Origin: Oscillospiraceae bacterium
Lineage (GTDB): Bacteria > Bacillota > Clostridia > Oscillospirales > Oscillospiraceae
Assembly: GCA_021205095.1 (NCBI GenBank)
Contig: JAJPYE010000057.1
Location: 1-36,846, forward strand
Length of the DNA: 36,846 nt
Direction of reading: 5' to 3'
Each line of letters begins with the position of its first letter. Positions within the stretch are counted from its first letter, which is position 1. Positions 7,774 to 16,486 of the stretch are shown one piece after another. The notes below the pieces were generated by a model. It ran no database searches, was not told the DNA's origin, and saw nothing but the letters and a program-made list of their open reading frames with translations. The translations under genes were made by a program, and so were the position numbers.

Positions 7774-8889
7774 ATGCCTTATCGTCCCAAGGATATATAC
7801 AGAGGCCGCCGGAAGTTCCGGGTGCCCCTGACCATAATCCTGTCCGTGCTGGGCGTGCTTCTCGTCGGAAGTGTGGTGCTGTTCAGCGTCCTGCAGCGGT
7901 TTGTGGTATATGACGCCTCCGGCGTCACGCTGCAGCTTCCCTCTTCCGCCGATACTGCCGCCGAGGAGGAGACGATACTGGCCACGCCCGACCCTACCTT
8001 TGAGCCAGTGGAGGTGGAGGTCATCTACGAGACCCAGGATTTTGCCGACACCGACCTGGGGGGCTGGGAGGAGCTGGAGAGCGTGCAGGCCCTGTTTATT
8101 GCCAGGGAGGACGTTTCCAGCGCCACTCTTCTGGCTGCCGCCGTGACCCGCGCCCAGGAGGGGGACTATTCCGGCGTGGTACTGGAGATGAAGGACGAAA
8201 CCGGCCAGCTTGCCTGGGCCTCCCAGACGGAAACGGCGGTGAACTATGGCACTTACGGTACGGCGGACGTGACGGAAACCATTGCCGCTCTTCACGAACA
8301 GGGCATGACCGTGGCCGCCCAGATTAGCTGCTGCGCCGACACGCTGCTGGGAACCCGCAACTGGACTGTCACCCTTCAGACCGCCTCCGGCGAGGCGTAT
8401 ACGGACGACGACGGCGTTCTCTGGCTCGACCCCTATAACGGCACAGTGCGGGCCTATCTGGAGGATATTGTGGCGGAGCTTGCCGCTATGGGCTTTGACG
8501 AGATCATTCTGGCCGACCTGTATCACCCTATCGCCGGGGAGGGGGAGAGCTTTACATATTCCGTCTCTCTCCAGACAGACCCCGACCCGGTCGCGGCCAT
8601 CTGCCTGCTGGGCCAGCGTTTGGTGACGGCGGCGGAGGATACGGATACCGCCGTATCCGTCCTGCTGGACACCGACTCTCTGCGAAACGGCAATGGCAGC
8701 AAGACAGGTCAGGATATTGAGATTTTCTGGCGGCTGTTCGCAAGGCTCTACTGTCCCACCAGTGCAGATATGGTGACAAGCGACAAGGAGCTGACCGTGG
8801 CGGAAATCAATGCCGGTAGCGCGGACATCCGTTTTGTCCCTGTCTGCGCCTCCGTCCCGGAGGGCTGCGCGTCTTATGTCATAAAATAA
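7774..8889 (+). CDS. Membrane-anchored DUF4015-like putative glycoside hydrolase
   Basis: The 371-residue protein has an N-terminal membrane anchor (about 17-40), a linker rich in Glu/Thr/Pro (about 55-90) and a domain resembling the putative glycosyl hydrolase family DUF4015. Matching blocks are GVVLEMKDETGQLAWAS (family: a V-D-K-D-x-G strand), LHEQGMTVAAQISC, WLDPYNGTVRAYLEDI and GFDEIILADLYHP. In usual members the last block reads like FDYIRFP. Here the Asp is shifted one place and the Arg-Phe is lost, so the substrate or activity may have changed. The ATG directly abuts the rpiB stop codon, so expression should depend on rpiB translation. Residues after about 270 are divergent. Confidence 0.6.
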   Translation: MPYRPKDIYRGRRKFRVPLTIILSVLGVLLVGSVVLFSVLQRFVVYDASGVTLQLPSSADTAAEEETILATPDPTFEPVEVEVIYETQDFADTDLGGWEELESVQALFIAREDVSSATLLAAAVTRAQEGDYSGVVLEMKDETGQLAWASQTETAVNYGTYGTADVTETIAALHEQGMTVAAQISCCADTLLGTRNWTVTLQTASGEAYTDDDGVLWLDPYNGTVRAYLEDIVAELAAMGFDEIILADLYHPIAGEGESFTYSVSLQTDPDPVAAICLLGQRLVTAAEDTDTAVSVLLDTDSLRNGNGSKTGQDIEIFWRLFARLYCPTSADMVTSDKELTVAEINAGSADIRFVPVCASVPEGCASYVIK

Positions 8890-8942
8890 CGGCAAAATCA
8901 GAATAATATGGTTCAGGAAACTGACAAAATTGAAAAAAACAC

Positions 8943-8971
8943 TTGCAATTTGGCGTCTGTTCTGGTATTAT
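8943..8971 (+). promoter_or_regulatory. Promoter of rpmB
   Basis: TTGCAA at 8943-8948, a 17-nt spacer and TATTAT at 8966-8971. The transcript would start near 8978, about 34 nt before the rpmB ATG. Confidence 0.75.
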
Positions 8972-9011
8972 ATTATGGCTGTCCTTTGACGGCAGGAAGG
9001 AGCTGATTACG

Positions 9012-9200
9012 ATGGCTAAATGTGAGGTATGCGGAAAAGGCGTGACTTTCGGCATCAAGGTCAGCCACTCCCATCGGCGCACCAATCGGATGTGGAAGCC
9101 AAACGTAAAGCGCGTGAAGGCGGTCGTGGACGGCAAGCCCCAGCACATTTATGTTTGCACCCGCTGTCTGCGCAGCGGTAAGGTTCAGCGCGCAGTGTGA
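9012..9200 (+). CDS. rpmB: 50S ribosomal protein L28
   Basis: The 62-residue basic protein matches L28: MAKCEVCGKG at the start, SHSHRRTNRMWKPN in the middle and YVCTRCLRSGKV at the end. Cys4, Cys7, Cys49 and Cys52 form the zinc-binding set of the C+ form of L28, which many Firmicutes carry or have lost in zinc-independent paralogues. The ATG follows a GGAAGGAG ribosome binding site. It has its own promoter and terminator and is monocistronic. Confidence 0.97.
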   Translation: MAKCEVCGKGVTFGIKVSHSHRRTNRMWKPNVKRVKAVVDGKPQHIYVCTRCLRSGKVQRAV

Positions 9201-9230
9201 GTTTATTACGATTTTATACGATGCAGATAT

Positions 9231-9265
9231 AGCCCGAAGCCCTTTGGCTTCGGGCTTTTCTTTTA
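9231..9265 (+). terminator. Intrinsic terminator of rpmB
   Basis: Perfect 11-bp stem (AGCCCGAAGCC at 9231-9241 with its complement at 9246-9256) followed by a T-rich run. Confidence 0.9.
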
Positions 9266-9287
9266 GCTCGCTCCGTTCCGTTTTCTG

Positions 9288-9316
9288 TGGACTTCCGGGG
9301 GCGGGTAGATTATAAT
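9288..9316 (+). promoter_or_regulatory. Promoter of the UDP-GlcNAc 2-epimerase gene
   Basis: TGGACT at 9288-9293, a 17-nt spacer and TATAAT at 9311-9316. The predicted start near 9323 gives a short leader of about 29 nt. Confidence 0.6.
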
Positions 9317-9351
9317 ATTATCAGCAAAAGATTTTTCCGGGAGGCGTGGGG

Positions 9352-10446
9352 ATGAAAAAGGTTCTGCTGGTATTTGGTACCAGGCCGGAGGCGGTGAAGA
9401 TGTGTCCGCTGGTGCTGGAGCTTCGGCGGCGGGGGACGGTGCAGCCTGTGGTATGCGTGACGGGGCAGCACCGGCGGCTTCTTCGGGATGTGCTGGAAAT
9501 CTTTCAGGTGACGCCGGACTACGACCTGGCCCTGATGGAGCGGGAGCAGTCCCTGGATGGTCTGACCGCCGCCTGCCTCACGGCCCTGGGGCCGGTGATG
9601 GAGCGGGAGGCCCCCGACCTGGTGCTGGTGCATGGGGACACCACCACTGCCCTGGCGGCGGCCATGGCCGCCTTTTACCGCCATATCCCGGTGGGCCATG
9701 TGGAGGCGGGCCTCCGCACCGGGGATCTGGCCGCCCCCTTCCCGGAGGAGTTTAACCGCCGCGCGGTAGATATGGTGAGCCGGTACGCCTTCGCCCCTAC
9801 GGCGGAGGCCAGGGAGAATCTGCTGGGGGAGGGCTTCGACAGCAGCCGGATATGGGTCACGGGGAACACCGGCATAGACGCCCTGCAATACACCCTCCGG
9901 CAGGACTGCGCCGACCCGGCGCTGGATTTTCTGGCGGGGGGCGTTCCCGTGGTGCTGACGCTCCACCGGCGGGAGAGCCTGGGCCGTCCCATGGAGGAGA
10001 CCCTGGCCGCCGTCCGGGCCCTGGCGGCGGATATGCCGGGGCTGCGGATCCTCTGCCCTGTCCACCTCAATCCTCAGGTGCAGCGGACGGTATACGCGGC
10101 TCTGGCCGGGCAGGAGAACATCCGCCTGACGGAGCCGATGGATACGGTGACGTTCCATCACGCCCTGGCCGGGGCGCGGCTGATTTTGACCGACTCCGGC
10201 GGGGTGCAGGAGGAGGCGGCGGCGCTGGGTGTCCCGGCCCTGGTGCTGCGGGAGAAGACCGAGAGGCCGGAGGGCGTACAGGCCGGGGGCCTGCTGCTGG
10301 CCGGTCGGGGCCGGGATGCGGTGTATACACAGTGCCGCCGTCTGCTGGAGGATGAGACGGCCTGGCAGGCCATGCGAAACCGCCCCAACCCCTACGGCGA
10401 CGGTCATGCCTCCCAGCGGATTGCGGAGGCTTTAGAACGTCTTTAA
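9352..10446 (+). CDS. wecB: Non-hydrolyzing UDP-N-acetylglucosamine 2-epimerase
   Basis: The 364-residue cytoplasmic enzyme interconverts UDP-GlcNAc and UDP-ManNAc, the precursor of wall polymers such as teichoic-acid linkage units and capsules. Family motifs are present in order: GTRPEAVKM near the N terminus, HGDTTTALA, HVEAGLRTGD, FPEEFNRR, VTGNTGIDAL, CPVHLNPQV and LTDSGGVQEEA. Length fits the family (about 360-380). ATG at 9352 with GGGAGG 7 nt upstream is preferred over a GTG two codons earlier. It has its own promoter and terminator and no surface-polymer genes right beside it. Confidence 0.95.
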   Translation: MKKVLLVFGTRPEAVKMCPLVLELRRRGTVQPVVCVTGQHRRLLRDVLEIFQVTPDYDLALMEREQSLDGLTAACLTALGPVMEREAPDLVLVHGDTTTALAAAMAAFYRHIPVGHVEAGLRTGDLAAPFPEEFNRRAVDMVSRYAFAPTAEARENLLGEGFDSSRIWVTGNTGIDALQYTLRQDCADPALDFLAGGVPVVLTLHRRESLGRPMEETLAAVRALAADMPGLRILCPVHLNPQVQRTVYAALAGQENIRLTEPMDTVTFHHALAGARLILTDSGGVQEEAAALGVPALVLREKTERPEGVQAGGLLLAGRGRDAVYTQCRRLLEDETAWQAMRNRPNPYGDGHASQRIAEALERL

Positions 10447-10467
10447 CAGTTTTGGCTTGAAATCAAC

Positions 10468-10501
10468 AAAACCCGTCACGGTTGTGACGGGTTTGTAATT
10501 T
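10468..10501 (+). terminator. Terminator after wecB
   Basis: Stem AAACCCGTCAC (10469-10479) with GTGACGGGTTT (10484-10494), followed by an interrupted T run. Confidence 0.75.
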
Positions 10502-10504
10502 TCG

Positions 10505-10559
10505 TAAGAAAATCTTAAATATTATTAGGTTTACAACTACGGCGGGCCAGTGCTATCAT
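10505..10559 (+). promoter_or_regulatory. Promoter and possible operator of the efflux operon
   Basis: TTTACA at 10530-10535, an 18-nt spacer and extended -10 TGC-TATCAT (10551-10559). Just upstream of the -35 is a palindrome TAAGA-AAA-TCTTA (10505-10517), a possible regulator site. The leader to the first ATG is about 74 nt. Confidence 0.6.
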
Positions 10560-10639
10560 GGAAAACAGGAACCCATCTGTCGGGGTGGGGTAAGCACTAT
10601 ATCCAGGGGCCGTAAACGACCCTGAGAAGGAGGAACCCT

Positions 10640-11836
10640 ATGAAAAGGATTGTTGCGGCTCTGTGCCTGTGCGCACTGACGCTGGGCCTGCTGGGGGGCT
10701 GCTCCGGCAGCACGGGAGAGACCGCCTATGTGGAGTCCGTCTCCCTGATCACAGGCACCGGCTCCGTGGGCCTGGCGGATCGCTATGCCGGAAAGGTGGT
10801 GGCCGGACAGACCGCGGAGGTGGAGCGGGACACAGAAAAGACCATCCTGGAGACCTATGTGGAGGAAGGGGACACGGTGCAGGCGGGGGATTTACTGTTT
10901 TCTTACGACATGGAGGCCATGCAGCTATCCCTGGACAAACTCTATTTGGAAAAGGAGAGCTACGAAAACACCATTACCGCCGCAGAGAGCGAGATTTCCG
11001 AGCTGGAGACCCAAAAGGCCAAGGCCAGCTCCAGCGATCAGCTCAGCTACACCCTGCAAATCAGCTCCAAGGAGGCGGACATCCGGGAGGCGGAATATAA
11101 CATTGCCCTGAAGGAGCGGGAGATCGCCGCCATGGAGGCGGATATGGAGAACACAGAAATCACCGCCCCCATCGCTGGCCGGGTGATGAGCATTGCGGAG
11201 GAGGGCAGCTCCGACGGCTATTACTATGACAGCTCCTCCGCCGGAACCACCTATATCACCATCATGGACGTCACCACCCTGCGGGTGGAGGGAAACATCA
11301 ACGAGATGAACGCCTACGCCCTGACAGAGGGCATGGCCGTCACCATCCGCTCCCGGGTGGACGAGAGCCAGACCTGGTCGGGAACCATCACCTCCATCGA
11401 CTGGGAAAACCCCGTCACCAACGATAACGACAGCTATTATTATATCTACTCAGACGACATGACCACATCCAGCAAGTACCCCTTCTATATCGAGCTGGCG
11501 GACACAGAGGGCCTGCTGCTGGGCCAGCACGTCTACATTGAACCATCTACAGGGGACGGCGGGAGCGGCTCCGGCCTGATGCTCCCCTCCTATTACATCA
11601 CCGGCGGGGCGGAAAACGCCTATGTCTGGGCAGCCAATGATAAAGACAAGCTGGAAAAGCGCTCCGTCACCCTGGGCGCTTATGACGCAGACACGGACTG
11701 CTATGAGATCCTCTCCGGCCTGGACGGGTCGGATTATATCGCCTTCCCGGACGACAGCCTTTCCGAGGGCATGGCGGTGGAGAAATACGACGAGGACAGC
11801 TTCTCTGACGACGAGGTCGTCGTTTCCGTGGGATGA
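10640..11836 (+). CDS. MacA/HlyD-like efflux adaptor, lipoprotein form
   Basis: The 398-residue protein carries a lipoprotein signal (LLGGC, Cys21), then the parts of a membrane-fusion adaptor: a first barrel/lipoyl half (ETYVEEGDTVQAGDLLFSYD), an alpha-helical hairpin (about 92-170, rich in Glu/Lys/Leu), the second lipoyl half (ITAPIAGRVMSIAEEG) and beta-barrel domains. In Gram-positive bacteria such adaptors bind MacB-type ABC exporters and extend through the wall. An AAGGAGG site lies before the ATG. It is the first of four tightly spaced genes (next ATG 10 nt after its stop), and a second, unlike adaptor is encoded two genes on. The cargo, perhaps a peptide or small toxic compound, is unknown. 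Confidence 0.88.
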   Translation: MKRIVAALCLCALTLGLLGGCSGSTGETAYVESVSLITGTGSVGLADRYAGKVVAGQTAEVERDTEKTILETYVEEGDTVQAGDLLFSYDMEAMQLSLDKLYLEKESYENTITAAESEISELETQKAKASSSDQLSYTLQISSKEADIREAEYNIALKEREIAAMEADMENTEITAPIAGRVMSIAEEGSSDGYYYDSSSAGTTYITIMDVTTLRVEGNINEMNAYALTEGMAVTIRSRVDESQTWSGTITSIDWENPVTNDNDSYYYIYSDDMTTSSKYPFYIELADTEGLLLGQHVYIEPSTGDGGSGSGLMLPSYYITGGAENAYVWAANDKDKLEKRSVTLGAYDADTDCYEILSGLDGSDYIAFPDDSLSEGMAVEKYDEDSFSDDEVVVSVG

Positions 11837-11846
11837 GGTGGCCGCC

Positions 11847-12536
11847 ATGCTGCTTGAAATGAAAAACATCTGCAAGGATTTCCCCCAGGGGGGTGAGACG
11901 GTACACGTCCTGAAGCGGGTGAATCTCTCCATCGAGCAGGGGGATTACCTGGCCATTATGGGGCCGTCCGGCTCCGGCAAGACCACCCTCATGAACATCA
12001 TCGGCTGTCTGGATGTTCCCACCAGCGGGACATATCGCCTGAACGGAGAGAACCTGGCCCAGGCCACGGACAACCGGCTGGCGGACGTGCGAAACTCCAC
12101 CCTGGGCTTTGTGTTCCAGAGCTTTTACCTGCTGCCCAGCCTGACGGCCAGGGACAACGTGGCCCTGCCCCTGCTGTACGCCGGGGTCAGCAAGCGCACC
12201 CGCTCCCGCCGGGCGGCGGAGGCGCTGCGGATGGTGGGCCTTTCTGACCGCATAGACTTTCTGCCCACCCAGCTCTCCGGCGGCCAGCAGCAGCGGGTGG
12301 CCATCGCCAGAGCCATGATAAACCGGCCCAAGCTGCTCCTGGCGGACGAACCCACCGGCGCCCTGGATTCCGCTTCCGGCCAGCAGGTCATGGATATTTT
12401 CGACGAGCTGCACGACCAGGGTACCACCATCGTGCTGATCACCCACGCCCCGGAGATCGGCCAGCGGGCCAGCCATATGCGGCGGATACTGGACGGGGTG
12501 CTTCTGCCGGAGGAGGGAGGCGAGCCGGATGCATAG
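11847..12536 (+). CDS. MacB/LolD-type ABC transporter ATP-binding protein
   Basis: The 229-residue ATPase has Walker [10 protein letters not shown] (39-47), Q-loop [10 protein letters not shown], signature [12 protein letters not shown], Walker [13 protein letters not shown] and the switch His in LITHAP. Sequence and length fit the MacB/LolD/FtsE group that powers FtsX-fold permeases. The ATG at 11847 has only a weak GAGGTGG upstream, so translation may be coupled to the preceding adaptor gene. Its last 8 nt overlap the start of the second adaptor. It should energise the permease encoded at 14683. Confidence 0.95.
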   Translation: MLLEMKNICKDFPQGGETVHVLKRVNLSIEQGDYLAIMGPSGSGKTTLMNIIGCLDVPTSGTYRLNGENLAQATDNRLADVRNSTLGFVFQSFYLLPSLTARDNVALPLLYAGVSKRTRSRRAAEALRMVGLSDRIDFLPTQLSGGQQQRVAIARAMINRPKLLLADEPTGALDSASGQQVMDIFDELHDQGTTIVLITHAPEIGQRASHMRRILDGVLLPEEGGEPDA

Positions 12537-14664
12537 AGCGAAGAAAAAATCCCACAAGAAGCTGATCATCAGCGTTATCGCCGTGATCCTGGCTGTGGCC
12601 CTGCTGATTGGTATCTTGTTCATCGTCCGCAATCGCACCGGCGGGGCGGTGAACGTCTACCCGGTCAGCCAGGTCTCCACCAGCGGCGACTATGCCTACG
12701 AGACAGAGACGGAGGGAGCCGTCACGGCGGACAAGATCCAGTCTGTGTATATCTCCTCCACCCAGCAGGTGACGAAGATCTATGTCACCGAGGGCCAGAC
12801 CGTGGCCGTGGGCGACCCCATCCTGGCCTATGACACCACCCTCAGCCAGGTGGAGCTGGACAGGAAGGCCATTTCCGTCCAGCAGCTTGAGCTGGAGCTG
12901 GAAAGCGAGGAGAAAAACCTGGAAGAAATTGGCAATTACGCCATCGGCTCCGGCGGGGGGTACAGTATTTCCACCGACACCTCGACCAGCAGCGCAACAT
13001 CGGTCAGCGTTCCCTATTTCAAGGGGGGCAGCGGCACCGCCAGCGACCCATACGTTTGGCTGTGGAGCGACAGCATTGAGTACACCGACGCAGTGATACA
13101 AATGCTGGTAAATCCCCCCGTCCAGGAGGAGCCGGAGCCGACCCCCACCCCGGTTCCTACGGAAGAACCCCAGGAGACGGCGGAGCCGGAGCCCACCGGG
13201 GAACCCCAGGAAACGGACGCGCCGACAGAGACAGACGTTCCTGTGGAGACGGACACCCCGGCGGAGACGGACACCCCCGTGGAGACCGACGTCCCGGAAG
13301 AGACAGACGTTCCTGTGGAGACAGACACCCCCGTGGAAACGGACACCCCGGCAGAGACGGATACCCCGACAGAGACTGACGCCCCGGCGGAAACGGACAC
13401 CCCCGTGGAAACGGATGCTCCTGAGGAAACGGACACCCCGGCGGAAACAGATACTCCGGCAGAGACCGAGGCCCCGGAGCCGGAGGAGACCGGGGACGGG
13501 CGGGTCTATGTGGTGTTTGAGATTCGGGATTCCAACGCCCCCAAGGGAACTCTGACCCGCTGCTGGGAGATGGCCTTCCGGGAGGTGACAAGCATCACTG
13601 CCACCACCGGCACCGATGCCGATACCGACACCGACACCGATCCCTCCGGCGCGGACGATACCGCCGCCCCGGAGGAGACGGGAGAGGCAGAGGATATAAC
13701 GCCTGACACCGGGGAGGATACCGATCCCGGCGGGGACGGGGAAAACGTGAGCGGAGACGAAGAGGATAGCGCCGACGGCGATTCCGGCGACACTACCACC
13801 ACGACCACCGTCACCGTTTCCAGCCAGTGGGTGTTCTCCATCATCGAGCCAAATTATGTCCCGGACGAAAAGGAGACCGACGAAGGGGAGGTGTACATCG
13901 ACACCACGGTGTATTATACCGCCTCGGAGGTGGCCCAGCTCAAGCGGGAGAGCCAGCAGCGGATCGCCGACCTGACCATTCAGCTCAAGGTGGCCCAGCT
14001 TGAATATGAGCAGCTTGCGTACGAGCTTTCAAACGGGGAAGTTTATGCCACCGTGGCCGGGACAGTGAAAACCGTCCGGGACCCGGACACCGCCCTGGCG
14101 GAAGGCTCCCCTGTGGTACTGGTCTCCGGCGGAGGCGGCTACTACGTCACCGGCGTGCTGGGAGAGTTCGACCTAGACACCATGGCCGTGGGCGACACGG
14201 TGACGGTCTATAGCTGGCAGTCCGGGGAGCAGATTGAGGGAACCATCACGGAAATCTCTGAGTACCCCACAGAGAGCGACGAGTATTATTATTACACCGA
14301 CGGCAACACCAATATTTCCAAGTACCCCTTTACTGTTATGGTCAGCGAGGACGCCAATCTCCGGGAGGGGGAGTATGTGTACATCTATCTTGCCAATTCC
14401 GGCTGGAACGATGACGGCTCCGTGTATCTCTATAACCCCTTTATCCGCACGGAGGGGGGCAAGAGCTATATCTGGGCGGCGACAGAGAACGGTACCCTGG
14501 AAAAGCGCTACATCACCACAGGCATATCTCTTTGGGGCAGCTATACCCAGATCACCGGCGGCCTGACGGAGGAGGATTATGTGGCCTTCCCCTATGGCAG
14601 GAGCCTGCGGGACGGGGCCAAGGTCAAGTACAACGAGGACACCGACTCGCTGTACGGCTACTGA
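12529..14664 (+). CDS. HlyD-like efflux adaptor with large repeat insert
   Basis: The 711-residue protein is nearly twice the size of its neighbour adaptor. It has an N-terminal membrane anchor (about 11-33), a first barrel/lipoyl half ([20 protein letters not shown]), one arm of the helical hairpin (about 105-137), then about 327 inserted residues before the second arm (about 465-507), the second lipoyl half ([12 protein letters not shown]) and barrel domains ending in DYVAFPYG. The insert holds a small domain ([10 protein letters not shown]...; [22 protein letters not shown]) split by 15 hexapeptides of type ETDxPx (residues 228-317) and a second Asp/Thr/Gly-rich tract. The start overlaps the ATPase gene by 8 nt. 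The core insert may be shared by related clostridial adaptors; the long repeat is the unusual part. Confidence 0.87.
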   Translation: MHRAKKKSHKKLIISVIAVILAVALLIGILFIVRNRTGGAVNVYPVSQVSTSGDYAYETETEGAVTADKIQSVYISSTQQVTKIYVTEGQTVAVGDPILAYDTTLSQVELDRKAISVQQLELELESEEKNLEEIGNYAIGSGGGYSISTDTSTSSATSVSVPYFKGGSGTASDPYVWLWSDSIEYTDAVIQMLVNPPVQEEPEPTPTPVPTEEPQETAEPEPTGEPQETDAPTETDVPVETDTPAETDTPVETDVPEETDVPVETDTPVETDTPAETDTPTETDAPAETDTPVETDAPEETDTPAETDTPAETEAPEPEETGDGRVYVVFEIRDSNAPKGTLTRCWEMAFREVTSITATTGTDADTDTDTDPSGADDTAAPEETGEAEDITPDTGEDTDPGGDGENVSGDEEDSADGDSGDTTTTTTVTVSSQWVFSIIEPNYVPDEKETDEGEVYIDTTVYYTASEVAQLKRESQQRIADLTIQLKVAQLEYEQLAYELSNGEVYATVAGTVKTVRDPDTALAEGSPVVLVSGGGGYYVTGVLGEFDLDTMAVGDTVTVYSWQSGEQIEGTITEISEYPTESDEYYYYTDGNTNISKYPFTVMVSEDANLREGEYVYIYLANSGWNDDGSVYLYNPFIRTEGGKSYIWAATENGTLEKRYITTGISLWGSYTQITGGLTEEDYVAFPYGRSLRDGAKVKYNEDTDSLYGY
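13210..13479 (+). repeat. 18-bp coding tandem repeat (15 ETDxPx hexapeptides)
   Basis: Fifteen consecutive 18-bp units encode the hexapeptides ETD-(T/V/A)-P-(V/A/E/T), the last as ETEAPE. Synonymous differences between units (gag/gaa, acg/aca/acc) show the array is not freshly expanded, but unit number could still vary between strains. The peptide should be extended, acidic and disordered. Confidence 0.95.
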
Positions 14665-14682
14665 GAGGGGAGGCGTTTGTAA

Positions 14683-15939
14683 ATGGCTGAAAATCTGGCC
14701 CTGGCCTTCCAGGGGATCTGGGCCCACAAGCTGCGGTCGTTTCTGACCATGCTGGGCATTATTATCGGCATTGCCTCCATCATCACCATCGTGTCTACCA
14801 TTAAGGGTACCAACGAGCAGATCAAGGAAAACCTGATCGGCGCCGGAAACAACGCGGTGGTGCTGGAACTGTATCAGGACGGGTACACCTATTACGTGGA
14901 TTACAATGGCACCCCGGAGGGGGTCATCCCCATCACGGAGGAGACCCGGCAGGAGCTGCTGGCCATCGACCATGTGGTCTCCGCCAGCCTCTACTACACC
15001 AGAGAGTATTATTACGCCGGGGTGTATTATCAGAACACTCAGTACACCGGGGGCTTCTACGGCGTGGATGAGTATTACCTGGACATCTATGGCTATCAGC
15101 TCTGCTATGGCCGGGGCTTTTTACAGGAGGATTTCGACCAGTGCCGGAAGGTGGTCATTTTAGACACCCAGGCCGCCGCCTCCCTGTTCGGCGGGGCATA
15201 CCCCATCGGCAAGACCCTGGAAATCCAGGGGGAGCCGTTCACCGTTATCGGCGTGGTGGGGCAGTCCGGCGCCACGGAGCTGACCATCGAGACCCTCAGC
15301 GACTATTATACCTACGCTGACACCTCCGGCGGCAGTATGTTCATACCCGGCACCGACTGGGGCATTACCTTCCGCTTCGACGAGCCGCAGAAGGCGGTGC
15401 TTCAGGCCGCCAGCACCGACGATATGACCGCCATCGGCCAGGAGGCGGCGGAGCTTTTAACCAATTCCCAGACCGCCGGCGCGGACAGCTCCTTTTCCTA
15501 TGAGAGCAACGACCTGATGGAGCAGGCCGAGGATCTCCAGGATCTTTCCAACGCCACCAACAAGCAGCTATTGTGGATCGCGGCCATCTCCCTGCTGGTG
15601 GGCGGCATCGGGGTGATGAACATCATGCTGGTGACGGTCACGGAGCGCACCCGTGAGATTGGCCTGAAAAAGGCCATCGGCGCCCGGAAAAAGCGGATCC
15701 TCTGGCAGTTTCTCACGGAGGCCGCCGCCCTGACAAGCATCGGCGGCATCGTGGGCGTGGCCGCCGGGGTCATTCTCAGCCGCCTGATCTCCACCATCAT
15801 GGGAACCCCCACCGCCATCAGCCCCCCGGCGATTGTCATCGCCGTGCTGTTCTCCATGGTCATCGGCATCGTCTTCGGCATGATCCCCGCCGTAAAAGCG
15901 GCCAATTTGAACCCCATAGACGCCCTGAGACGGGAATAA
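14683..15939 (+). CDS. MacB-like ABC transporter permease (FtsX fold)
   Basis: The 418-residue permease has the MacB layout: a first membrane segment (about 18-38) with HKLRSFLTMLGIIIGIASII, a large extracytoplasmic domain (about 45-285, Tyr-rich in its first third), then three C-terminal membrane segments with GGIGVMNIMLVTVTERTREIGLKKA-type sequence, the family's coupling region, and the closing AANLNPIDALRRE. It lacks a fused ATPase domain, so it pairs with the separate ATPase at 11847. It ends the operon before a strong terminator. Two adaptors precede it, which suggests a mixed adaptor assembly. Confidence 0.93.
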   Translation: MAENLALAFQGIWAHKLRSFLTMLGIIIGIASIITIVSTIKGTNEQIKENLIGAGNNAVVLELYQDGYTYYVDYNGTPEGVIPITEETRQELLAIDHVVSASLYYTREYYYAGVYYQNTQYTGGFYGVDEYYLDIYGYQLCYGRGFLQEDFDQCRKVVILDTQAAASLFGGAYPIGKTLEIQGEPFTVIGVVGQSGATELTIETLSDYYTYADTSGGSMFIPGTDWGITFRFDEPQKAVLQAASTDDMTAIGQEAAELLTNSQTAGADSSFSYESNDLMEQAEDLQDLSNATNKQLLWIAAISLLVGGIGVMNIMLVTVTERTREIGLKKAIGARKKRILWQFLTEAAALTSIGGIVGVAAGVILSRLISTIMGTPTAISPPAIVIAVLFSMVIGIVFGMIPAVKAANLNPIDALRRE

Positions 15940-15944
15940 AAAGC

Positions 15945-15985
15945 GGGCCTATACCAAAACCGAAGTTTTGGTATAGGCCCTTTTG
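15945..15985 (+). terminator. Strong intrinsic terminator of the efflux operon
   Basis: Perfect 16-bp stem (15945-15960 with 15965-15980) closed by a CGAA tetraloop and followed by TTTT. Confidence 0.92.
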
Positions 15986-16012
15986 TGTATCCTGATCATG
16001 TGTGCGGGTTTA

Positions 16013-16486
16013 TTATCCCATTTTCTTTGATACATAATATGTCCCTGCCGCAGTGGCGGCGGGGGATTTTTTGCCCTCCACCCAGGCGGAGCCGGTGGCG
16101 TGGCAGATGGTGAAGCCAGGGTGGGTGATCTGGGCCTGAACCAGCAGGATGTCGTTCAGGGGGATGGGGGTGAGATAGCTGACCTCCATGCTGATGGTGG
16201 GCGTCATATGACCGCCGGTGCAGTATCGGGCCAGCAGACCCATGGTCAGATCCAGCACCGAGGCGGTGACGCCTCCGTGAAGGATGTCGCTGGGGTTTGC
16301 CATCCAGGGCTTGGTCGCCATCCGCAGCGTCACCTGGCGCTCTGCGTAATTACAGTCCACAAAGGACATTCCCAGCATGGCGTTGAAGGTGCCGTCACAT
16401 TCCTTTGCCACGTCTTCAAAATAGCCCCGAAAGGCCCGCTCCATCCCTGCCTGATCGTGAAGATCCTCTTTTTTCAGAATAATCAA
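16013..16486 (-). CDS. PaaI-family hotdog thioesterase
   Basis: The 157-residue protein fits the 4HBT/PaaI hotdog fold. The signature ILHGGVTASVLDLTMG (residues 68-83) contains the HGG turn and the helix that carries the usual active-site acid (Asp79). Strands such as TISMEVSYLTPIP and HATGSAWVEG follow. Such enzymes hydrolyse acyl-CoA thioesters in the cytoplasm; the substrate is unknown. Its start codon overlaps the stop of the upstream GH25 lysozyme gene by 4 nt (ATGA), so it is translated by coupling from that gene even though the products work in different compartments. Confidence 0.87.
   Translation of the reverse strand: MIILKKEDLHDQAGMERAFRGYFEDVAKECDGTFNAMLGMSFVDCNYAERQVTLRMATKPWMANPSDILHGGVTASVLDLTMGLLARYCTGGHMTPTISMEVSYLTPIPLNDILLVQAQITHPGFTICHATGSAWVEGKKSPAATAAGTYYVSKKMG

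Noticed and set aside
7294-8895. 533-residue minus-strand open frame opposite rpiB and its neighbour
   Set aside because: It is antisense to two recognised genes, has no RBS and its composition (rich in Gly, His, Gln, Arg) is that of a shadow frame in GC-rich DNA.
13014-13436. Ser/Val/Gly-rich repeat protein on the minus strand
   Set aside because: It is only the antisense reading of the ETDxPx coding repeat.
13210-13479. CRISPR-like or non-coding tandem repeat
   Set aside because: Units are 18 bp with no spacers, stay in frame and vary mainly at synonymous sites, so it is a protein repeat.
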